Below are positions 10,919 through 19,803 of a stretch of 64,000 nt of DNA, in pieces; within the stretch, counting starts at the first letter, position 1; every line of letters begins with the position of its first letter. The translations under genes were made by a program, and so were the position numbers. A model generated the notes under the pieces. That model saw nothing but the letters and a program-made list of their open reading frames with translations, was not told the origin of the DNA and did no database searches. Origin of the DNA: Saitoella complicata NRRL Y-17804 (lineage: Eukaryota; Ascomycota; Saitoellomycetes; Saitoellales; Saitoellaceae); NCBI RefSeq assembly GCF_001661265.1, contig NW_017567007.1:180165-244164 (forward strand), in the 5' to 3' direction.

Positions 10919-11278
10919 GAGAAGTCCAGCTATGATTACTTAACGTGAAGGAGGAGAAGTATCACTATAGGATGAACGAGGAGAAGGGACAATTGCAACT
11001 GCGCATATAAGCATTATTAGGAAATATAAAATCGGATATCGATACCCGTTCGCGAAGATGTGCCATGACATGTCCGTGCGTCTCGTTTCCCCACAAAGTG
11101 ATCATGGCCTGAGCGACGTCGACTGGGAGCGATCGCCTGGTCCGCGCTACGAAAGCGCAGGATGAAAGGTCCTGTGTCGGAACTTCCGCCGAGAGCAGCT
11201 GTAGCTGTTGAAGGGGCCGGGAAAACGAAGATATAGACACTGACGTTCTTCCCAATAGAATCACCGTCATCTATCATC
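10919..11278. other. Intergenic region upstream of MFS gene
   Basis: 360 bp between two plus-strand genes. No additional ORF or recognised site was seen. Confidence 0.4.
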
Positions 11279-12793
11279 ATGACGACGAATCATTCCCGAG
11301 GAATTTCATCCGCTTCGGCCGGATCTGTCGAGTTGGAAGAAGTCATCACCTCACCCAACAGCAAGAGAGCATACACCGTCAAGCATGGCGTGCGCGAGCT
11401 GCCAACGATCGAGGTCAACTATGCCCCAATGACTCCAGGAGGGAGTCTTCCCGTTACGCCTCATCACGAACGAGAGGATCCCTTCGCGACTCCAAACACC
11501 GACCGACAGAACCCATTCAGTGCGACTGCCACACCAGGTGTTTCGCGACCTGGATCACCATTTCTCCAGCCTACGGCACAATCATTGACTAATCCACCAA
11601 TCAACAAATGGAGGTTTATCGCGTCTTTCACCGAGTTCATGACGCTTGGACTCCACGATGGCGCAATCGGCGCGTTACTCCTCTACTTGGAGAGTTACTA
11701 CCATATCGGCTACGTCCTCGTCTCCGTCATCTTCTTGTCGAACGCATTCGGATACATCATCGGTGTCGTAGCCGGTCCATACATCTTCAACCGTTTCGGG
11801 CGGTTTTATACGATCGGCGCAGGTGTAGGATTACAGTTCTTGACGTACGCGTTGATCTGCTGGAGACCGCCGTACCCGTTGTTCATTATCGCGTTCTGTT
11901 TTGCCGGGATTGGGTTTGCGCTCATGTTGGCACAGGTCAACGTCTTTCATGCTGCGCTGCAGAACAGTACGACGCTGTTGGGATACCTGCACGGCGGGTA
12001 CGGATTGGGAGCGACGATTGCGCCGTTGATTGCGACGCAGATGGTGACAAGGGGTGTTCCGTGGAATTATTATTTCTATATCATGGTCGGTGTGACGGCA
12101 ATGAGTATGGTGTTCATTTTATGGGCGTTTAAGCCTCGTCCGGAGGATGCAGCGTATGAGCTGGCGCAGAGACGGGGCTCGCTTATGGGTTCGAATGAAG
12201 AAGCGAAGCCACAGGGTCTGAAGACAGCGTTGAAGAATCGTACGACCGTGATCACGGCAATCTTCCTTTGCTTTTATCAGGGAGCAGAAGTTTGTCTTGG
12301 GGGCTTCCTGGTTGCGTTCCTCGTCCAAGCCCGCAACGGTGATCCGACGGCTGCTGGATGGGTTGCGACTGGGTTCTGGGGTGGTATCGTCGCTGGCCGA
12401 TTCCTCCTCGGCCATGCGAGTGCAAGATGGGGTGAGAGACTATGTATCTTTGTCTACATTGGTGCCTCGATGGCCATGCACCTAATTTTCTGGCTAGTAC
12501 CACAGTTCACCGTGGAAGCTGTTGCGGTGTCATTGGTAGGATTTGCACTGGGACCAATCTATCCGACAACGGTGAGTTGGTTCACAAAGGTCGTGAATCG
12601 GAAACTGCATGTTGTGTGCATGTCGTTCATGTCTGCCGTTGGCTCATCCGGCGGTGCCATCTTCCCCTTCGTCGTTGGGCTGGGAGCCCAGGTCAAGGGT
12701 CCCTCTGTCGTGTCTCCGGTCGTGATTTCGTTGTTGTCCTTGATGACCGTCTTTTGGTTCGTGCAGCCAAAGGTTCAGCGGCATGCTGAGTGA
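11279..12793 (+). CDS. MFS transporter, BSC6/FHS-like
   Basis: Single exon, 504 residues. A 105-residue Ser/Pro/Thr-rich cytosolic N-terminus (GGSLPVTPHHEREDPFATPN) precedes about 12 hydrophobic helices that start at WRFIASFTEFMTLGLHDGAI. The arrangement and motifs (GYLHGGYGLGATIAPLIAT, FWGGIVAGRFLLGHASARWG, GFALGPIYPTTVSWFTK) match fungal FHS-type MFS carriers related to yeast Bsc6. The substrate cannot be told from sequence. Confidence 0.85.
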   Translation: MTTNHSRGISSASAGSVELEEVITSPNSKRAYTVKHGVRELPTIEVNYAPMTPGGSLPVTPHHEREDPFATPNTDRQNPFSATATPGVSRPGSPFLQPTAQSLTNPPINKWRFIASFTEFMTLGLHDGAIGALLLYLESYYHIGYVLVSVIFLSNAFGYIIGVVAGPYIFNRFGRFYTIGAGVGLQFLTYALICWRPPYPLFIIAFCFAGIGFALMLAQVNVFHAALQNSTTLLGYLHGGYGLGATIAPLIATQMVTRGVPWNYYFYIMVGVTAMSMVFILWAFKPRPEDAAYELAQRRGSLMGSNEEAKPQGLKTALKNRTTVITAIFLCFYQGAEVCLGGFLVAFLVQARNGDPTAAGWVATGFWGGIVAGRFLLGHASARWGERLCIFVYIGASMAMHLIFWLVPQFTVEAVAVSLVGFALGPIYPTTVSWFTKVVNRKLHVVCMSFMSAVGSSGGAIFPFVVGLGAQVKGPSVVSPVVISLLSLMTVFWFVQPKVQRHAE

Positions 12794-13640
12794 GTTGATG
12801 TAAATAAGATACCCGTGTTCTCTGTAGAATAGTAGCTAATATATATTTTGACGACCGAAAAGGAAGCCGGCTTTGTATATTCTTCCAAACAGCTGGTGTG
12901 CACGTGCTAGAAAACCCCGCACGCCCCTATCGCTCGTGGCGTGCACGGCCCGGACATTAGGGCCTGCTGGTCTCGACGCTGTTTGGAAGCCGGGCGACTC
13001 GCAAGGGTGGGGGTTTTGGAGGAGTCGTTGAAGTCGTTGCCGTTGCCATTGCCGTTGCCGTTGCCGTTGCCATTGCTTTCCCGGGTATGAATGCTCCTCC
13101 TCTTCCTCCCCCCCATCTGCATTTCCTTAAGAGAGCGTGTTATCTCAGTTAGGGTCACGCCAATGGCGGCCAGCGGCATCTTCCCATGCGCGTGCTACCC
13201 ACAAAGGCCTCCCCTCCGTAAACTCTATCCCGTATACCAATAAAAGTCGCCGTCCTCCCCTCAAAGCTGCTGGTCGGCTTGCTCCAATCCTCCAGAGCAG
13301 CATTCATCCCTTGTCCTCAGTCATCCAGCCTAGGTACGTCGATCGTTGCGCTCGCGGATCACCCCGCTGTCCGCTCCCGGTCCGATTCCCTGTTACTAAC
13401 CCTGGCCCACCAGACCCGTTGAAATAACTCGACTCAGCCTCTGTTCGCAACGACGAACCATTACTTCGAGAAAACGCATTGTCGTTTGTTGATTCGTCTA
13501 CATTGTCACACTTACGAGCTCACAAGGCGGACCGTGCACTTCCACGACCCAATATCCGTTTCAGCAGCCACTCCGAGGAAGCATTCAAAAGCGGAACAAT
13601 TCCCCGAGACTACGAGCATACATAACCACCAATTGCCAGT
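12794..13640. promoter_or_regulatory. Long upstream region of PPS1 gene
   Basis: 847 bp between the MFS gene and the phosphatase gene, both on the plus strand. It includes a hexanucleotide repeat (13036-13076) and a C/A-rich stretch just before the ATG that is probably 5' UTR. No further coding region is supported. Confidence 0.45.
13036..13076. repeat. GTTGCC hexanucleotide microsatellite
   Basis: About seven units of GTTGCC, two with the variant GCCATT spacing, in the upstream region of PPS1. Confidence 0.85.
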
Positions 13641-15941
13641 ATGGCTTCGATCATGCATCCTCAACAGACGAGGCATGGCGCTTCCATGCCTTCTGATCTC
13701 GCAATCCCTCCTTCACAGCAGTATGCCCCGTCGAGATCACCCACTCCACCAGCGACGAGTGATTCCCCAAACCCGGTCGACATGAAGGTCGGTTCTGACA
13801 TTGACTACCCCGAAACACCCATTACAGCTCCCGCAACCCCACCAACCACTCCTCCCCTCACTTCAGCATCTTTAGTTCCGTCCGTGGAAGTCCAGGACAT
13901 CACCCCACTCTCTCCAGCATCAAAATACCCCTACTTCTCCTCCGCCCTCCCGGATCCAATCCGCGAACTCACAGCTGATCAACTCGCGATCGCAATGACC
14001 GCACAATGCAAAGCCCCCCTCCTCGACTCCAAGATCGTGTTCCCGTGGGCACATGGCTTGCATCCTTCGAACAGAGCTCAATGCTACTTCTTTGCCGGTG
14101 CGAACCCGTCTGCGCTTCGTCCACCGCAACTCAGTCGTTCGTTGCTCATTATTCGTGTTGGTCCGTCTAATTCGCGTAAAGCGTGGGTTCGTGGCGCTGT
14201 GAGACCGGATGAGGTCCTCGACATGATTGAAGACAAGTTCTTGGAAGCCGATGTCCGCGTCGGTGTCGGATTGAGGAATTTCGGAATTCAGGTTAGGAAG
14301 TGGGTTAGGCACGCCGATGTTGTCGTTTACGGCGCTCCCGGGACGAAGACGGAGGAGGTAGTCAAAGTTGCAAGGAGGGTCTGCAGAGCCCAAGAAGACG
14401 AAAGGAGGAACGGGAATACGAAGGAGGAGTACGCAACCTTTCTCATGGCTGACCCCTTCGAGGCCTTCGAGCAAAAGTATTTTAGTTTGGTGAGTGTGAG
14501 TTCGAAGGGGATGCCCACGCCGCATGCTCTTGATTTCTTGAGCGAGGAGAGGGAACAGATGAGGATCTTGACTACGGCGAGCCCAATCGCACCGAATGTT
14601 TATATGGGGAATACTGCGGATTTGGATTCGAGTCCGTACTCGTCTACCCCCGCAAGTCCCATGATCAGACCCGTCGGACTCTCCTCCACCGTCGCCACCG
14701 ACGCGGACGCAGGCTCGACTGACGTGGATGATATCGATAGCATCGACTCCAACGACGACCTCACTTCTTCCCGTTGGGATGTATGCATCGAAGCCCGTCC
14801 CGACGTTGACGTTCCCAGCCCAAACATGTTGGTCAAGGTCAGCGAGGCATTGGAAAGCATGAACGGTCCATCGCCACGGAAGACCGTTCATTTCGATTTC
14901 CCGGCGAGTGGGACGTTGGGGCCACAAGCTAATGCGCGTCCGGGGTGGGCGGAGAGGTGCTTGGGTGTTTGTAAGTGGTTGTACGAGCAGACGACCGGCG
15001 ACCAGCACGGGCAGGTCAAGGAGGATAAAGATGGTGATGGTGATGTCGACATGGTACACAACAAACGCAGGAAGTTGAAGGTTTTGTTGCATTGTGGAGA
15101 TGGGTATACCGAAACGAGTCTTCTCGGTCTCATGTACGTGATATACGCACACGCCTGGACCGCCGAAGAAGCGTGGGTAAACATGCACAAAGAGCCCCTC
15201 TCACGCAACTTCTTCGCCTACCCCTCCGATGTCCGCGCACTCAACGAACTCGAACCGTTATTGTTGAAGAACAGTCCGGCGAATAAAAGAGATTTGAGGA
15301 GTTTGCCGAGGCAGGGGTGGTTCCCGTATGGGATGACGTTTAGCAAGTTTGATGGATCGTTGCCATCGAGGATTTTGCCGCATCTCTATCTTGGCAATTT
15401 GTTGCATGCGTCGAACCCTGCTCTGCTCAAACAGTTGGGAATCAGGCGTATTGTCTCCGTCGGCGAGCGTCCAACTGCTGCTGAATGCCGCGGTGAGGAT
15501 GTGATCGCGTGCAAGAGGACGGAACAAACGAACGCAGGAAAATTCGAGTGGTTGTACATCGACAAGTTGCAGGATGATGGTGTTGATTCACTTAATGGCG
15601 AGATGATCGAGGAATGTCTCAAGTTTTTGGATGCGGGGTATCGCCAAGGCACGCCCACGCTCGTTCATTGTCGCGTGGGCGTGAGTCGTTCGGCCTCCAT
15701 CTGCATCGCGGAGGTGGTGAGACGCCTACAAATCTCGGTGCCCAGGGCATACCTCTTGGCCCGCGCACGCAGGTTGAACGTGATCATCCAGCCCAATTTA
15801 CGGTTTATGTACGAGTTGATGCTATGGGAAGAGGTCGAGAGGAAGAGGCGCGGGGAAGGAGGCGCGGACTGTGGGAGGGAGATGGAGTGGGTACACTTGG
15901 CGCGGGAGATCAATGCGTTGAATCAGGTGTACATGTCGTGA
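13641..15941 (+). CDS. PPS1: Dual-specificity protein phosphatase PPS1
   Basis: Single exon, 766 residues, close to yeast Pps1 (807). The C-terminal dual-specificity phosphatase domain (about residues 575-750) carries the active-site loop HCRVGVSRS, with catalytic Cys677 and Arg683, preceded by the general-acid region DKLQDDGVDS. Upstream, the segment LLHCGDGYTETSLLGLMYVI (Cys485) resembles a second phosphatase loop but lacks the Arg, as in other Pps1 proteins. The N-terminal 100 residues are a Pro/Ser/Thr-rich disordered region. Yeast Pps1 acts in S-phase and cell-cycle control. Confidence 0.9.
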   Translation: MASIMHPQQTRHGASMPSDLAIPPSQQYAPSRSPTPPATSDSPNPVDMKVGSDIDYPETPITAPATPPTTPPLTSASLVPSVEVQDITPLSPASKYPYFSSALPDPIRELTADQLAIAMTAQCKAPLLDSKIVFPWAHGLHPSNRAQCYFFAGANPSALRPPQLSRSLLIIRVGPSNSRKAWVRGAVRPDEVLDMIEDKFLEADVRVGVGLRNFGIQVRKWVRHADVVVYGAPGTKTEEVVKVARRVCRAQEDERRNGNTKEEYATFLMADPFEAFEQKYFSLVSVSSKGMPTPHALDFLSEEREQMRILTTASPIAPNVYMGNTADLDSSPYSSTPASPMIRPVGLSSTVATDADAGSTDVDDIDSIDSNDDLTSSRWDVCIEARPDVDVPSPNMLVKVSEALESMNGPSPRKTVHFDFPASGTLGPQANARPGWAERCLGVCKWLYEQTTGDQHGQVKEDKDGDGDVDMVHNKRRKLKVLLHCGDGYTETSLLGLMYVIYAHAWTAEEAWVNMHKEPLSRNFFAYPSDVRALNELEPLLLKNSPANKRDLRSLPRQGWFPYGMTFSKFDGSLPSRILPHLYLGNLLHASNPALLKQLGIRRIVSVGERPTAAECRGEDVIACKRTEQTNAGKFEWLYIDKLQDDGVDSLNGEMIEECLKFLDAGYRQGTPTLVHCRVGVSRSASICIAEVVRRLQISVPRAYLLARARRLNVIIQPNLRFMYELMLWEEVERKRRGEGGADCGREMEWVHLAREINALNQVYMS

Positions 15942-16152
15942 TGGTTGTCGTTGATTAGTCATCGTTACTCTTGGTTTAGGGTTATTCTACCTCAATTGGA
16001 ATTTATCGATCGATCGCCTGGAGTTGCCTTCTCCGCGAACCGCCCGTGGGAATTGCTTGGCACCGTCTGGCATGTGATGCCCGCCCGACCCCGACCCTCA
16101 CTCACCACCATGGCCGCCCTCCCTCTGCCTCTCCACGACTCTACACACGGCC

Positions 16153-17252
16153 ATGCTGTTGATCGACCTGATCAGTGCGTACGGCAACTCGGTCAACACT
16201 GCCTGGGTAGACCCTCGCTACCACGTCTACACTCCTTCCGCCGATCATGTCGATTACGACGAAGAAGCCATCATCTCCCTCGACAAAACACCACAGATGA
16301 GCCGCGAGGGCGCGATTGGGTACTGTCCTCGTTTGGGCTACGCTGTTGTCTTTGGAGAGCCATGCGCGCCTGATCCAGCCAGATCAGAAGAGCTGTTGGT
16401 GTCGTTTTTGGATTTCTGTACGGGGCGTGGATTGAAACCATTGTTTTTAAGCGTGAGAGGGCCCTTTGCGGATAGTCTTGCTATCAAAGGATGGAACTAC
16501 ATGGAGTTTGCAAAGGAGGTCCGTCTAACATGTAATCGTTGGATTGTGTCAGACTGACGCTGTTAACACAGCAAATCATCGTACCAGCAGAACCAGAACC
16601 TCGCTCGCGCACCAAGAACCTCCGCCGACAACTCAAAAACGCAATGGAACAAGGCCACGTTGAAGTCTACGAATACGACAAACTCAACTCTCCCGATCCA
16701 ACCCTCGAAAAACACATCCAAGAACTCGTCACCGGATTTCGCTCGAGCTCCAAAGCGCGTATGAAGCTGTACAACTCCAGACTCATGCCGTTCGCGTTCG
16801 AGGTTTATGGTCGGTGGTTTTATGCGGTGGTGCCGGGGGGTACATTGGTGGGGTTGTTGACGTTGACAAAGTTGGATGGACAGAGTGGGTTTTCGATTGA
16901 GCATTGTATAACATCACCCCTCGCCCCGCGCGGAACCTCCGAACTCCTCATCTCCCACGCCTCCTCCACCCTCCGCTCATACCCATCCCCACCTCTCTAC
17001 CTCTCCTTCGGCACATCCCCCTTGGGGCATTTGGGCAAACTATCCGTGGCCGAGAACAAACTAGCAACAAAGTTCGCGAGATCAGCATATAAACTGATTG
17101 CGAAACTGGCGAATTTGCAGGGAAAGGCGAATTATCGAGAGAAGTTTGGGATTGGGAGACAGGAGAAGTTGTTTGTGGTTTGTCGGAAGGGGGACTTTAG
17201 TTTGAGGATGATTTTGGCGATCTTGTTGGTGTGTTTGGAGTGGAGGGGGTGA
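16153..17252 (+). CDS. Freestanding DUF2156 aminoacyl-tRNA transferase, ergosteryl-amino-acid synthase-like
   Basis: Two exons (16153-16518, 16572-17252; 53-bp intron) give 348 residues. The order AYGNSVNTAWVDPRY, GAIGYCPRLGYAVVFGEPCA, EELLVSFLDFC, the substrate segment RRQLKNAMEQG, YNSRLMPFAFEVYGRWFYAV and LYLSFGTSPLG is that of DUF2156 (the catalytic domain of LPG synthases, GNAT fold). In fungi, DUF2156 enzymes transfer an amino acid from aminoacyl-tRNA to ergosterol: ErdS is fused to an aspartyl-tRNA synthetase, and freestanding forms use glycine. This one has no synthetase domain, so the freestanding type is the best guess. A hydrophobic tail (MILAILLVCLEW) could touch membrane. Another ATG at 16110 is in a different frame. 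Confidence 0.8.
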
Positions 17253-18898
17253 TTTTGCTTGTCGGGATGATTGGATGTCGCCATTTTTTGGACAGAGACA
17301 GCGATGTTAATCTTCTTGGTGCCGTGCTGCTCTTCCTCACCGGCTGTACCAGATGGAAGGACTGCTTGTCAGCTCGGTGAAGAGCTTGTGTAGGTACGAT
17401 AGCAGAGATAGTAACACTTCTGTACTGTTCTGCTGTCTGTCTCGCGTCGTAAGGCTTGCCGAGGTACCTCTTGATGTTGGGCGGTGAACCGGTCATCAGC
17501 TCGGTCGACTGCCATGCAGTGTTGCACAAGAAGGATACTCTCTTCTGTCGTACTGCTATCTCTGCCTGGTCGTGGAGGTACCTTTCAGGCTGATAAGCTG
17601 GCATATACCCTACAGAGGCCGTGGTCAAAGGTCTGACGGCCTGGTTATCCGCCTGGTCGACTAGCTACATGTATATCTTCTCTAAAAGGTGGGATGATAA
17701 ACTCGCCTAGTGCACTGCTACCGCAGAGTGAGCGTTCAGCGATGGCTGATCATGACTACACCTCTTAAATGTCGGCATACATACTTACCGAGACCACAGG
17801 CGGGAGTCCGACCGAGCTACTATACGAAAGGAACGAACCCTATAAGCCGAGACTTCTGATAATAACCTTCGAGTATCTGACTTAGGGCTGAAAGACCACT
17901 TCGCCCTTCCCGGAGACCTTGGCCATTCTAACAAGGTTGGAGCGCTCCGTACCCGTAATTGCAGCCGCTGCTGTGCCGTCACGTAGGGGAAATTGACGTA
18001 CGAGAAAGCGTCTCTTCTTCCTGGCGTGGATGCCCTGTTGAGTGATCAGCCGTATGATCCTCCCGTCCCTGTCCAGAGCATCGAGGTAACGTCTTATCAA
18101 CTCCAGCGTAGTGCTATATTTGGCGTGTGAACTCGAGGACCTCGGAGGACCGCACCCATACACTCGCACTCACACCTCCCCGCAAAAAGAATTATCGAGC
18201 CGGCTCAAATTCCGCTCAATTAAGAGGCACCAATCCTCCTCTATTCGCTCGACAGTCCGATTTTTTCGGGTAACCCAGTCGCGGTTACGAGGCACGCTCT
18301 GGAACCGTGCATGCAGAAGCTCAGGCCAAGATCAAGGGCAGGGTCCGACTCCCCTACATGGGACGATTGCGATTCTCATCTGACGATGATTACTGAGATT
18401 CTAAGAATGGATCTGCAGCTCAGAAACTGGGTTTGACAGAGCTTACTCGTAGCTTTACGGTACGGAGTTGGATTGAGACCGAATATGCGACGTCGACGTC
18501 GGGCTTTGATGCATGAGGGAAAGTGTTTGTCGGCCAATGTGCCCGGGCAGGTCCGTGCCGTCACCATTGATGGTGGACAAAATGAGCCGTCATTTTTGCA
18601 TCGTGAGGGTATTGAGAGGAGGAGCAGATCCGGTGCTCTCTTCGCCTTCGTCAGCGGCGCCAACCGAGGGTGCAGTCCGAAGTTAGCAACTGCGGCCGAG
18701 GAGTAATCCTCTGAGAAAAACAATTTTTAGTGCTGTCCAAGATCATGGAGGGTAACCGCTACCGAAGGGCCATGACCGGTTCGAGTGCCGTCTGCTACAC
18801 GTCCTCGAGTATAAATACCCCCTCATTCTCCCCCATCTTTCTTTCCTCATCGCCACCAATCGTTTCTACCTTCGCTTACAACAACAAAACCTCCGACA
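17253..18898. other. 1.6-kb gene-poor region
   Basis: No gene could be supported. Both strands contain scattered stops. The longest candidate, on the minus strand at 17882-18169, opens only with GTG and matches nothing known to me. Short imperfect repeats around GATAGCAGAGATAG and GAGGTACC occur at 17395-17600. The right end serves as promoter for the secreted-protein gene. Confidence 0.5.
18810..18817 (+). promoter_or_regulatory. TATA box
   Basis: TATAAATA lies 82 bp upstream of the ATG at 18899, followed by a T/C-rich stretch. This is a strong core promoter arrangement for a highly expressed small secreted protein. Confidence 0.7.
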
Positions 18899-19261
18899 AT
18901 GGTCTCCGCCAAACTCGCTGCCCAGCTCCTCTTCGGTGCTGCCATCATTGGCAGTGCTTCCGCCTCTCCTCGTCTCATGCTTAGGGGTGAGGACAAGTAC
19001 AAGTACAAGACCACCACCTCCTCCAAGTACGAGGAAGACTGCTCTTCCAGCACCACCAAGTGGTACGATGATGACTGCACCTCGTCCTCCAGCTGCTCTC
19101 CTTCCACGGTGTGGTCTACTTGCACTGCCACCGTCACCCTGCCTCCTGTCATTGTCACTACGACTACCACTTGGACGACTACTCCTAGTCACACTCCGAG
19201 CACCAAGACCATTGGCTTCTGCTGGGAGACTCCGTTTACCAGTACTTCTTGGAGGTGGTAG
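18899..19261 (+). CDS. Small secreted Thr/Ser/Cys-rich protein
   Basis: Single exon, 120 residues. It starts with a clear signal peptide (MVSAKLAAQLLFGAAIIGSA, cleavage likely near ASASP). The mature part has Lys/Tyr repeats (KYKYKTTTSSKYEEDC), acidic Cys motifs (WYDDDC) and a Thr-rich stretch with little other sequence. Five Cys residues and heavy Ser/Thr suggest an O-glycosylated, disulfide-linked wall or effector-like protein; the function is unknown. The stop at 19259-19261 overlaps the 3' end of the opposite-strand ORF that shares its motifs. Confidence 0.75.
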   Translation: MVSAKLAAQLLFGAAIIGSASASPRLMLRGEDKYKYKTTTSSKYEEDCSSSTTKWYDDDCTSSSSCSPSTVWSTCTATVTLPPVIVTTTTTWTTTPSHTPSTKTIGFCWETPFTSTSWRW

Positions 19262-19634
19262 GCTCGGGTGCCCAGGTGCTGCTCTCATCGCAGTCGTCCT
19301 CGTACTTGGAGGAGGTGGTGGAGGGGGTGGTGGTGCACTTGGTGGAGGTGGTGGAGGGGGTGGTGGTGCACTTGGTGGAAGTCGTGGTCTCGCTGCACTT
19401 GGTAGAGGTGGTGGAGGGGGTGGTGGTGCACTTGGTGGAAGTCGTGGTCTCGCTGCACTTGGTAGAGGTGGTGGAGGGGGTGGTCATGCACGGCGTGCTG
19501 CTGCTGCTGCTGCTGCTGGAGCAGTCATCGTCGTAGCACAAGGTAGGCTTCAAGATCAAGACGTCATGGTGGTACGTAATAATGATGATTATGAGTAGTG
19601 TTTGGCTTTGATGTTCCTTTTTCTTCTTGAACAA
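19236..19634 (-). CDS. Thr/Ser/Cys repeat ORF, start unresolved
   Basis: A minus-strand frame open from about 19632 to a stop at 19236, with no ATG at its head, so a first exon is missing or the ORF is not expressed. It encodes a Cys-repeat protein: CYDDDC, a run of Ser, then alternating TTTPSTTSTKC and SETTTSTKC units, then SSKYEDDC. The CYDDDC and SSKYE(E/D)DC motifs are the same as in the convergent secreted protein at 18899-19261, which argues that this strand and frame are real. I found no signal-peptide exon upstream. It may also be a decayed inverted duplicate. Confidence 0.4.
   Translation of the reverse strand: MFKKKKEHQSQTLLIIIIITYHHDVLILKPTLCYDDDCSSSSSSSSTPCMTTPSTTSTKCSETTTSTKCTTTPSTTSTKCSETTTSTKCTTTPSTTSTKCTTTPSTTSSKYEDDCDESSTWAPEPTTSKKYW
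19310..19490. repeat. 60-bp minisatellite (9 + 11 codon units)
   Basis: The segments starting at 19381 and 19441 are identical over 43 bp, giving a 60-bp period that reads on the minus strand as SETTTSTKC plus TTTPSTTSTKC. A further 30-33 bp partial unit lies at 19320-19380. Confidence 0.85.
19494..19520. repeat. CTG/CAG trinucleotide repeat
   Basis: About eight GCT/CTG units. They read as poly-Ser in the minus-strand Cys-repeat frame. Confidence 0.85.
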
Positions 19635-19803
19635 TGCGGCGAATTTTACTTGACGCAGACAGCTTTCTTAGGGTGACTTACACCAGTCTTTACTAAACCT
19701 TAAACTGGCCAGCCAGGATAACTTCTTTTGACTTAGGTGATTGACAATATATCGTGTTATGCAAATTGAATATTGATCCTTGCCAGCTTGCAACACTTTT
19801 TCG

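Noticed and set aside
12907-13179. Minus-strand frame with Gly-Asn repeats
   Set aside because: It is created by the GTTGCC microsatellite and has no conserved flank.
15945-16373. Plus-strand frame overlapping the DUF2156 gene start
   Set aside because: Wrong frame relative to the conserved AYGN..WVDP block; ends at a stop without a splice match.
17882-18169. Minus-strand 95-codon frame (LELIRRYLDALDRDG)
   Set aside because: No ATG near its start, a stop immediately upstream, and no recognisable domain; kept only as part of the gene-poor region.
18936-19598. Plus-strand Gly/Ala-rich frame through the minisatellite
   Set aside because: It is the complement of the Thr/Ser/Cys repeats and runs over the secreted-protein gene in another frame.
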